Assembly (NCBI GenBank): GCA_030141605.1
Contig: JAQGDQ010000133.1
Coordinates: 188,001-248,000, forward strand
Direction of reading: 5' to 3'
Source of the DNA: Tubiluchus corallicola
Lineage: Eukaryota; Priapulida; Priapulimorpha; Priapulimorphida; Tubiluchidae
Length of the DNA stretch: 60,000 bases
A program made the translations under genes and the position numbers. The notes beneath the pieces were generated by a model. The model saw nothing but the letters and a program-made list of their open reading frames with translations, had not been told where the DNA came from and searched no databases. This document shows positions 41,701-60,000 of this stretch, in pieces. Each line of letters starts with the position of its first letter. The stretch's first letter is position 1.

Positions 41701-42777
41701 AGCCATTGAAAACTTATTGAAGGTTTTTGAACACAGTTACATTTAGAAATTACTTAATTGTTTCTCACACATAGCTACATGTTTGAATTAATTGCTGGTT
41801 AGATATTAGTAAACTTAACATTTTTGTATAATTATATTGTTTACATAGCAGTTTCTATGTATGTTACAGAGCAAAACATTTTCATGTACATATAGAGGCA
41901 AAGCTTCTGGATTAACAATTGATATGGAAAATGGATTTTCCCTTTTTGATATTGAAACAAAAGTAAGTTGTGATGAATTGTTATTATATTTTGTTTGTTT
42001 AGACCTAGAATACTTTACATAGCTGCTAAATAAATAAAATTCTTTTCATTGCCATCATATGTGACCTTATTCCCTTCTTTCATTGTTTTTGTTCATAATG
42101 ATATGTTAAGTTGTACCACAAAAATTTTATTTTATCAAAAAGCAGTACAAATTTTACTGATTTTTAAATATAAAAATGTCATAAAATTCTTACTAAAGCT
42201 ATTTATAACATAGATTTCATAAATGATAAACATGGTACACCAGTTTTATCAAAAACTAATGCCATAGAATTTGACCAAAAGAAAATTATGGGGGAATTCA
42301 GTAATTTTCAAGTCCGCTTACATTTAGCAATTTTTTACATTGTTTTAGCAATATATGTGGAGGTATAAGTTTTCCCATCTTAGAGGATCATCAGATGATG
42401 GCAAATCAAAGGTAAAACTCATGCTCCAGGAAGGCCAGCTTGTTGAGAGTAGGGTAGGTCAATGCCATTTTTATTAAAGAATTATTTGTAAGTTCAGTTT
42501 TGTGCAAAAACTGATTAATTTAACACACAAGTGCACCTAACAACTTCATTATTTTTTACTCATTATTTTGTTAGGACTATTTAAACTCCATTTTACCTAG
42601 TTGCATAGTTTAAATAGTATTCAGTTTTACAGTTAAGTAATATAGGTATTAAATGAATAACGCTTTTATTTTCAGGAAATAGAATGCGAAACTTTGCAGA
42701 TGTTGCTCTTTTGCATGAATGCATTTTTAACGGCCAAATTGGTGTCTGTTGATCCCGCTTTTCTAAAATCGTCATGA
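18385..42777 (+). CDS. SNTG: Gamma-syntrophin-like adaptor, 15 exons, about 490 aa
   Basis: Syntrophins are cytoplasmic adaptors that bind dystrophin or dystrobrevin and recruit signalling proteins through a PDZ domain. Joining 18385-18414, 19027-19179, 33174-33230, 34034-34091, 34362-34405, 35503-35694, 36231-36352, 37166-37295, 37462-37500, 38228-38350, 39175-39246, 40585-40737, 41870-41962, 42349-42453 and 42676-42777 gives one frame of 490 codons plus stop; every intron is GT-AG and all phases match. Order: first half of PH1 (about 13-58), PDZ (about 62-147, loop ELGLSIK at 74-80 then GGAEHNLP), second half of PH1 (about 185-270), PH2 (about 276-400), then the syntrophin-unique region with MWRYKFSHLRGSSDDGKSK. 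Length fits vertebrate gamma-syntrophins (about 517 aa). Gamma is preferred over alpha/beta from resemblance across PDZ and C-terminus; SNTG1 versus SNTG2 cannot be decided. The first exon is the least certain part. A possible AATAAA lies at 43565-43570. Intron 2 hosts opposite-strand genes. Confidence 0.93.
19027..19179 (+). CDS. SNTG: Syntrophin exon 2: first half of PH1
   Basis: The exon lies between a TTTTAG acceptor and a GTTAGT donor, 51 codons, phase 0 at both ends. It encodes GMVAVTDGKGK...VRLQLAGSHLTIQKEEL, which matches the opening beta strands of the split PH1 of gamma-syntrophins. Before splicing is considered it looks like an orphan fragment, because the next exon is 14 kb away. 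Confidence 0.88.
19319..19419 (+). repeat. (GA)n microsatellite
   Basis: About 100 bp of GA dinucleotides with a few interruptions, 140 bp after the syntrophin exon 2 donor. Confidence 0.97.
19420..21905. other. Syntrophin intron 2, proximal part
   Basis: Nothing supportable beyond the (GA)n tract before it. Sequence is AT-rich and apparently single copy. Confidence 0.6.
22321..22356 (-). other. DGCDC-encoding fragment downstream of copy 1
   Basis: On the minus strand a short frame reads PDGCDC and stops soon after; an acceptor-like CCCCAG precedes it. It resembles the GCDC core of copy 1 exon 3 and has a counterpart at 27140-27210. It may be a decayed exon-3 copy or an alternative last exon. 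Confidence 0.25.
23033..23182 (-). CDS. Copy 1 exon 3: cysteines 7-12 and stop
   Basis: 49 codons plus TAA after acceptor TTTGTTTCAG. It begins TYIRSKPCKC and contains a PC...GCDC core and a final KLC. The copy-2 exon at 28011-28157 starts IYSRNKPCTC and keeps all six cysteines and the CDC dipeptide pair. Confidence 0.66.
   Translation of the reverse strand, partial: TYIRSKPCKCTKIPSGKALPFWIPCVIGKDGCDCSLATQAFKLCKPAPA
23033..25196 (-). CDS. Nested secreted 12-cysteine protein, copy 1
   Basis: No family recognised. Three exons on the minus strand, inside syntrophin intron 2: 25196-25035 (tentative), 24021-23866 and 23182-23033, joined in phase 0 by GT-AG introns, giving about 155 aa. Exons 2 and 3 encode 12 cysteines: C-x7-C-x3-C-x10-C-x-C-x8-C-x9-C-x-C-x14-C-x6-C-x-C-x9-C, then a five-residue tail. 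An even cysteine count at this density suggests a secreted, disulfide-bonded protein with up to six bridges. Exon 1 ends in a hydrophobic stretch (SFATNYILLFIDIASFQ) that could serve as a signal or anchor, but its basic leader is long. A paralogue lies 5 kb upstream. Coding status rests on open frames, splice sites and cysteine conservation between the copies. A role such as a defence, adhesive or matrix peptide is possible but not shown. Confidence 0.62.
23866..24021 (-). CDS. Copy 1 exon 2: cysteines 1-6
   Basis: 52 codons between acceptor TTATTGTAG and donor GTAATG, phase 0 at both ends. It contains VKCEDDCTP, a WAFKTECTC motif and KICGE at the exon end. The copy-2 exon has matching CEESCTP, WPFHSECAC and KCVE. 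Confidence 0.66.
24195..24340 (+). repeat. Imperfect TCA/TCG tract, unit 1
   Basis: Imperfect trinucleotide repeat between exon 2 and candidate exon 1 of the copy-1 cysteine-rich gene. Counterpart at 29400-29515. Confidence 0.8.
25035..25196 (-). CDS. Copy 1 candidate exon 1 (signal/anchor)
   Basis: 54 codons from an ATG to a phase-0 donor (CAG|GTAATA). The first 25 residues are Arg/Lys-rich and the last 17 hydrophobic. The homologous block near 30600-30770 keeps DNA similarity, but the donor region is altered there. This exon could therefore be wrong, with the true first exon elsewhere. Confidence 0.35.
25201..26537. other. Spacer between duplicated units
   Basis: No repeat structure or coding signal seen. 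If the copy-1 cysteine-rich gene has its promoter upstream, it would lie here or in the start of unit 2, where the minus strand has TATAAAAAGCAG near 26630. Confidence 0.5.
27080..27090 (+). repeat. Poly-G run of 11
   Basis: Isolated homopolymer in duplicated unit 2; prone to sequencing length error. Confidence 0.9.
27140..27260 (-). other. ADGCGC-encoding fragment downstream of copy 2
   Basis: The minus strand reads NADGCGCTR and runs on to a stop. It sits in the same position relative to copy 2 as the 22321-22356 fragment does to copy 1, so it predates the block duplication. Frame continuity upstream is poor, which suggests an exon relic. Confidence 0.25.
27904..28038 (+). repeat. Exact 135-bp direct repeat, copy a
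   Basis: Identical base for base to 28217-28351 (offset 313). It covers the 3' flank of the copy-2 cysteine-rich gene and the last 28 bases of its final exon. Confidence 0.97.
28011..28157 (-). CDS. Copy 2 exon 3: cysteines 7-12 and stop
   Basis: 48 codons plus TAA. Core motifs are KPCTC, LPC, VCDC and KPCNP. Its last 28 bases are included in an exact 135-bp repeat found again about 313 bp away, so this exon end exists twice, the second copy being in the preceding intron. Confidence 0.62.
   Translation of the reverse strand: MYSRNKPCTCKKATPQGPQVIPFFLPCLMEEGVCDCSMAPYAYKPCNP
28011..29147 (-). CDS. Nested secreted 12-cysteine protein, copy 2
   Basis: Paralogue of the 23033-25196 gene; family unknown. 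Two clear exons, 29147-28977 (57 codons) and 28157-28011 (48 codons plus TAA), phase 0, with acceptors TTATTGCAG and TTTTTTCAG and donor GTAATA. Twelve cysteines are spaced x12, x3, x14, x, x8, x9, x, x16, x6, x, x9. Seven of the spacings outside the CxC pairs and all three CxC pairs line up with copy 1, while loops differ by 2-5 residues. Most non-cysteine residues differ, so the gene is diverging quickly with its framework kept. No convincing first exon was found: the block homologous to copy 1's exon 1 (about 30600-30770) lacks the matching donor and is interrupted in every frame. Copy 2 may use another first exon or be a 5'-truncated gene; its exons 2 and 3 remain open. Confidence 0.58.
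28217..28351 (+). repeat. Exact 135-bp direct repeat, copy b
   Basis: Second identical copy, lying in the intron between exons 2 and 3 of the copy-2 gene. It carries a duplicate of the exon's terminal codons and stop without the rest of the exon. Confidence 0.97.
28977..29147 (-). CDS. Copy 2 exon 2: cysteines 1-6
   Basis: 57 codons, phase 0 both ends. It contains ITCEESCTP, WPFHSECAC and EKCVE. Relative to copy 1 it has five extra residues between cysteines 1 and 2 and four between 3 and 4. Confidence 0.62.
29400..29515 (+). repeat. Imperfect TCA/TCG tract, unit 2
   Basis: Same position in the second duplicated block, 5' of copy-2 exon 2, which shows the tract predates the duplication. Confidence 0.8.
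30278..30332 (+). repeat. Interstitial telomere-like repeat
   Basis: A degenerate run of CCCTAA (AACCCTAACCCTAACATTAACCC and variants), the complement of the metazoan TTAGGG telomere unit. It sits at the far end of duplicated unit 2, in syntrophin intron 2. Confidence 0.8.
30771..32217. other. Syntrophin intron 2, distal part
   Basis: No supported features. The 108-codon frame at 31317-31643 has no recognisable motif and no matching splice phases with syntrophin exons. Confidence 0.55.
32226..32534. mobile_element. 309-bp hAT-type MITE with 8-bp target duplication
   Basis: Terminal inverted repeats CAGTGGTTCCCAAAGT and AGTTTGGGAACCACTG (one mismatch in 16), flanked on both sides by CTCTAGAA (32218-32225 and 32535-32542). 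The 8-bp duplication and CAGNGGTTC terminus are typical of hAT elements. It has no transposase frame, so it is non-autonomous. It lies in syntrophin intron 2. Confidence 0.93.
32723..33067. mobile_element. 345-bp hAT-like MITE near syntrophin exon 3
   Basis: Ends are TAGGGATGAGTA and, read inward from the other side, TAGGGGTGAACA. Flanks GTATTTTG and GTACTTTG are 8-bp duplications with one mismatch. The interior is rich in ATTCGAAT-type palindromic runs near both ends. It is non-autonomous and ends 106 bp before exon 3. Confidence 0.82.
33174..33230 (+). CDS. SNTG: Syntrophin exon 3: PDZ strand A and ligand loop
   Basis: A 57-bp exon (19 codons, phase 0 both ends) after acceptor TTCTGTTGCAG and before donor GTATAA. 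It reads ERDVSLKRGINGELGLSIK, which aligns with the strand preceding and including the GLGF-type carboxylate-binding loop of the syntrophin PDZ. It joins directly to GGAEHN in the next exon. It is shorter than most gene finders' exon length, so it is easily missed. Confidence 0.92.
34034..34091 (+). CDS. SNTG: Syntrophin exon 4: PDZ
   Basis: Acceptor TTTTTCAG, donor GTGAGC, 58 bp, ends in phase 1. It encodes GGAEHNLPILISKIYKDSG, nearly the GGAEHN.P..VSKI signature of gamma-syntrophin PDZ domains. Confidence 0.95.
34362..34405 (+). CDS. SNTG: Syntrophin exon 5: PDZ
   Basis: 44 bp between TTTTTCAG and GTAATT. It completes the split alanine codon and reads AAKCGKLHVGDAITK, the L.VGDAI strand of the PDZ fold. 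A TCA microsatellite follows in the intron. Confidence 0.93.
34537..34713 (+). repeat. (TCA)n microsatellite cluster
   Basis: Two TCA runs (34537-34617 and 34687-34713) joined by a duplicated CGCCAACTTTATTTAG-like spacer, in syntrophin intron 5. Confidence 0.97.
35503..35694 (+). CDS. SNTG: Syntrophin exon 6: end of PDZ and linker
   Basis: 64 codons in phase 0, between a TATATAG acceptor and a GTAAGT donor. It starts with INGHYIENCTHDAAVELLR, the PDZ helix whose histidine/aspartate region contacts ligand, then LTVRHYK closing the domain and a Ser/Pro-rich linker with CNEGSCFDSG before the second half of PH1. Confidence 0.95.
36231..36352 (+). CDS. SNTG: Syntrophin exon 7: second half of PH1
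   Basis: 122 bp, ends in phase 2. It encodes PKLEKHWTDIINIHLLMAYVT, matching the W-containing strand and following residues of the second PH1 half; the family consensus here is WEKRWCDLRLIPLL. The match is clear but divergent. Confidence 0.9.
36439..36712 (+). repeat. Tandem pair of 137-bp units with tRNA-like A box
   Basis: Units 36439-36575 and 36576-36712 differ at roughly ten positions. Each holds TTAGCCGAGTGGTC, which fits a tRNA A box, and a weak B-box-like GGTTAGTAAAT 50 bp on. It lies in syntrophin intron 7 and is probably SINE-derived. Confidence 0.8.
37166..37295 (+). CDS. SNTG: Syntrophin exon 8: PH1 C-terminal helix
   Basis: 130 bp starting with the last base of a split Arg codon, donor GTAAGT. 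It carries FEVLAMNCQSSGVVHC and LSDWVKHIANNI, the last strands and the Trp-containing C-terminal helix typical of a PH domain. Confidence 0.92.
37462..37500 (+). CDS. SNTG: Syntrophin exon 9: 13-codon linker
   Basis: 39 bp (IKMLNRALPPGEQ), phase 0 both ends, acceptor TTTTTTGCAG, donor GTAAAC. It corresponds to the short connector between PH1 and PH2 (KKINRNFPVNQQ-like in vertebrates). Confidence 0.88.
38228..38350 (+). CDS. SNTG: Syntrophin exon 10: start of PH2
   Basis: 41 codons in phase 0. The motif LWYMGWVCERLPSAKHWQSW followed by RPMFIVLKGQDVCFLDNPP corresponds to the conserved VYMGW opening and the .FL.L.G..LY strands of the PH2 domain. Confidence 0.94.
38621..38800 (+). repeat. (GA)n microsatellite
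   Basis: Long GA run with GGGA interruptions, in syntrophin intron 10. It produces spurious RE-rich and SL-rich frames. Confidence 0.97.
39175..39246 (+). CDS. SNTG: Syntrophin exon 11: PH2
   Basis: 24 codons in phase 0, acceptor TATTTTAG, donor GTAAGT. It contains DWLDCDPSYRIYDTILCI, matching the W.RAE..F.VYEIMC strand of gamma-syntrophin PH2. Confidence 0.93.
40585..40737 (+). CDS. SNTG: Syntrophin exon 12: end of PH2
   Basis: 51 codons in phase 0. It holds KQHCFTVKTVNGEFRYF and a C-terminal PH helix with NSWYKCLYQAVEQIK. The RKQCFTVQ...G.D.YF strand is a hallmark of the family. Confidence 0.95.
41870..41962 (+). CDS. SNTG: Syntrophin exon 13: syntrophin-unique region
   Basis: 31 codons in phase 0. 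SCTYRGKASGLTIDMENGFSLFD corresponds to the start of the syntrophin-unique domain, which works with PH2 in dystrophin-family binding. Confidence 0.94.
42349..42453 (+). CDS. SNTG: Syntrophin exon 14: syntrophin-unique core
   Basis: 35 codons in phase 0. The stretch MWRYKFSHLRGSSDDGKSK is almost the same as in vertebrate gamma-syntrophins and is the best single diagnostic of the family in this window. Confidence 0.97.
42676..42777 (+). CDS. SNTG: Syntrophin exon 15: C-terminus and stop
   Basis: 33 codons and TGA. ETLQMLLFCMNAFLTAKLVSVDPAFL is the terminal helix of the syntrophin-unique region (LF..LHCIHSFFAAKVACLDPLFL in vertebrates). The protein ends four codons later, without the longer tail seen in vertebrate gamma-syntrophins. 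Confidence 0.95.
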   Translation, partial: EIECETLQMLLFCMNAFLTAKLVSVDPAFLKSS

Positions 42778-43676
42778 ACTTGGATAGTGCCCTTGTGGAT
42801 GCATATGATTTGACTCATTTCCATTTGGGTATAATTCACAATTTTGGTAGATTGTGATCAACATACTGGATGTGGAAGTGGATTTCATGGAAGCAAGAAC
42901 AATTTTTTTACTTGTAATTACATACATGGCACAGTCAGTTATTACATGAATAGAAACACCATATTTAAAAACTGTTTTATATATTTATAATATGGCATTG
43001 TATAAAACATATGGATAAAATGTGTACTAGACAAGTAATATTGCAAATCTTCTACATTTTTTAATAATCTTTTTTTAGTACATACTTGTGTACAAAATTA
43101 TGTAAAAAAATGAAACGTGCAATTGTAGGCTTACAATAATTAGTAAATTTAAACAGCAATTAGTTAAATTGTTTCAATGTTCTATTGATCTATATGCATA
43201 GAACCAGTGATAGATAAGCAACTGCTTTGTAACAAAACTTTACTATTACAGTATAAAAACAAGGACATTTCATGAAAATTCATATACATGTAATGGATAG
43301 ATGTATAATTTGTTACTTCATCAGAGTACTGAAATTTTTACATGCCACATATTTGTAAATAATTTTTTTGTTTGCTTGCAAAACTACAATGTGCATATCC
43401 TTTGTTAAAAGTATTTTTCTTTTAATGCTAGATTTTGTTTATGAAATTATCAGTGTATATACGTTTTGTAAATAAGTATACTATAATTTATTAATACTTG
43501 TTTATAAGTAGTAGTATGTTATAAATAAGAATGACTAAGATATGATGATGCCTATTAAGAAAAAAATAAATTACTATAAAATGATTTTGCTGTTTTCCTA
43601 TGTACATGTAGTTTTTATACAGACTACTTTGTTTAAAAGCATTAATTTTCCTAAACAGGTAGGTATAAAGTTAAAG

Positions 43677-43760
<84 letters not shown>

Positions 43761-45844
43761 GTATATTCTGTTCGTAAAATTTAGAAGATAAATGAAAAAT
43801 CTGAATCTTAATAATGGTGAATGTATATCTAGTAATTCTTTTAAGTTCATTTCACAGGAATTAAAAACAAACAAATGTTTTGAAAAAAGCAATTTGAAAA
43901 CAGTGTTCATTATTTCCCAGTAATGTCGACTCCACTGACGGTTTTTATAATTGTGATATAGTGTACAATTTAAAAGGTAACTTAAATGCTGATTGGTGAA
44001 AATAACTACCAGTTATGTAGACAAAACATCCATTAATATTACTTTTCATTTTTGTAATAGTTACAACCGAAAATGCATTAAGACCAGTCTCTTATAACAA
44101 ATGAAAAAAATGAACATATTTAAATTGTAATACATAGCGTTCTTCTTCATGATAAGACTTAAAAACACTTACAAAAATTACATTTATAATAAATTCTTGT
44201 CAATACTTGTAGATCATCATTATTATTACTATAATAAGCTTAAGAAACTTATTTGCTGTAATTATTTTGCAATACTTACATTTCTATACTTTATAATAGT
44301 AGACATATACAAAAGAGAATTAAATAGTATAATATAGGCTTCTATTGAACTAGTAAAGATCGATCGAGGTAGGAATGTGCTTAACAAATGGCTATAATAA
44401 AGTATACAACACATGTACAACAATTAATAAGTGAAAAATAAAGCATTCAATTTATATATTTATATATTATATAGGAAATTGTTTTCACTGAATATAATGT
44501 TTTTTAATTAGTTCTGAGGGATGAGAAACCGTATTTATGTGGGGGTGGAGGGGGAGGTTAACAGTAGCAGCACCGGTAGCCATGTATTTATATGAACATT
44601 TGTCGCGATGCATTTTCACTGTACTACTGTTAATGTTACTGTTAACAGTTGGCAAAAAAGCAAAGTTAGCATTCCTGCTAGAAACAATCATTTTTTTCAA
44701 AATGTTTTCAAAAACGATATAAGATGATTTATTAGTAAAGTTTTGGTTTAAAGCATTTAAAGAATTTCCATATTGTGGTATCTCTTGGCAATAGATATGA
44801 CAATTTCTCTGCATGAAGATTCATACAACGTCACGTATTTCGCTGCGCAAAATGCCAACATGATTACAGCTTTCGTATAACCACATACTGAGCATTTATT
44901 TTTGCTAAAAGAAGCTCGTCAGTTTCTTACATAACAGTGGCAAGGTGATGATAATTGCAGTGACCGTCTTTAGTATTTTGATAATGACCCTATAATGATG
45001 GAATGACATAAATTTATATTGATAATTTAAAATAAAACTTATTTTAGACTTATGTAAGCAATACGGGTTTAAACAATACAAGTTAATAACCCAGATAAAC
45101 TTTTTGTGTTCTTATAATTAAGAGGTTTTCCAAATATTGGAAGCTCAACCTAAACAAATATTAAAATACGTTATTTTATACTGTAGAGTGGTATTTGACA
45201 ATCCTTGTAAAAATAAGAAACTAGGGCTAATTACCTTGGGACTGACAGGGTTTTTATTAATATGAAAGGGTTCAGCCCGTGTCGTCTAAAGGATTCAGAT
45301 AATGTTATTTCACAAGGTGGGAGAGATTTGAGCCAATGACAGATTCATTGATGTTTATTTTTTTTACTTTAAGAAATTTATATAAATCAAATCTGACACT
45401 TTCTAACCTTTCCAGGCACTATACGTCTGCATTACAATACCTCGGATCTGTTTTACTGTTAATAAATTTTAGTTGATGAAATCTTGTAAAACATTTTAAT
45501 ACGTGTACCCGAAAAAATCACTCTTAGGGATGTTATCTCCCGCCGTATATTTCAATACATTCTCCACTTCTTTTTGTGAGTAGCCTTTGTTATAGAACAG
45601 TAGCCGGTCGGATGAAGAGACAAAATGAGAGCTGATTGGCCATTGCGAGGTGGTACCGCTTGTTGTTTGACGCTTGCCGATCTCTGTATTGAGTTAATTC
45701 CATTGTTAATGATGTATTGAAATTACGATTATGAATATTTAATGATGCCACAAAAGTAATGATGAACACCGGGATGTAATAATTTATAAGAACAAACAAT
45801 TAAATCGACACAAGTTTATATAAATTCTGGCTATCCTTCAAGAA
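42778..45844. other. Convergent intergenic region
   Basis: Holds the 3' untranslated regions of both main genes and the (TA)n tract. Candidate poly(A) signals are AATAAA at 43565-43570 for syntrophin and, on the minus strand, 45354-45359 for the zinc-finger gene. No further gene seen. Confidence 0.6.
43679..43762 (+). repeat. (TA)n microsatellite
   Basis: About 80 bp of alternating TA in the convergent intergenic region. Confidence 0.98.
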
Positions 45845-59753
<13,909 letters not shown>

Positions 59754-60000
59754 TGTACATGGTTAAATTAACAAATTCATGGCAATCCTGTGAAAAAGTA
59801 ACGCAAAATAACACGTATTAGTGATTGATTAAGGGTCTGGTATTTTAATTTTTATAGATTTTTTGAGAATGCACTATGAATACATAAAAAAATTATTTTG
59901 CCACTGGTGCATGCATCATCGGGGTAGTATACAACTGTTTTATGGAGAATTTTATGATACATCTTGAAAAGAATATACAGCGTGTTTCAGAATTTTTCCA

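Overview
The window is metazoan nuclear DNA from an invertebrate. It is AT-rich, its genes are cut by GT-AG introns, it is full of microsatellites and small DNA transposons, and it carries an interstitial patch of TTAGGG-type telomere repeat. The phylum cannot be fixed from sequence alone. No prokaryotic features are present. The usable gene signal is short exons, which I reassembled by reading splice sites and codon phase; almost all longer open frames are chance or microsatellite frames.

Layout. (1) 1-18,384: no supported gene; remnants of tRNA-derived SINEs, a roughly 0.86-kb hAT-like element and an unclassified dispersed repeat. (2) 18,385-42,777, plus strand: a 15-exon gamma-syntrophin-type gene (about 490 aa) with split PH1, PDZ, PH2 and a syntrophin-unique C-terminus. 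Splice phases agree at every junction. (3) Inside its 14-kb second intron, on the opposite strand, are two tandem paralogues of a small cysteine-rich gene (exons at 23,033-25,196 and 28,011-29,147). They lie in two duplicated blocks of about 3.3 and 4.2 kb and share a 12-cysteine framework that I do not recognise. This is the most novel item in the window. (4) The same intron ends with two short hAT-type MITEs with 8-bp target duplications, just upstream of a 57-bp exon carrying the PDZ ligand-binding loop. (5) 42,778-45,844: convergent intergenic space. (6) 59,753-45,845, minus strand: a six-exon C2H2 zinc-finger gene (469 aa) with an N-terminal SNAG motif, an eh1-like motif and seven fingers that resemble Fezf and Gfi/Senseless.

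How they relate. Gamma-syntrophin is a cytoplasmic adaptor of the dystrophin complex, and the zinc-finger protein is a probable nuclear repressor. The two are convergent neighbours with no evident functional link. The nested cysteine-rich genes look secreted and fast-evolving and are probably expressed independently of their host gene. Phase agreement and internal homology support the coding calls; database searches and transcripts were not available.
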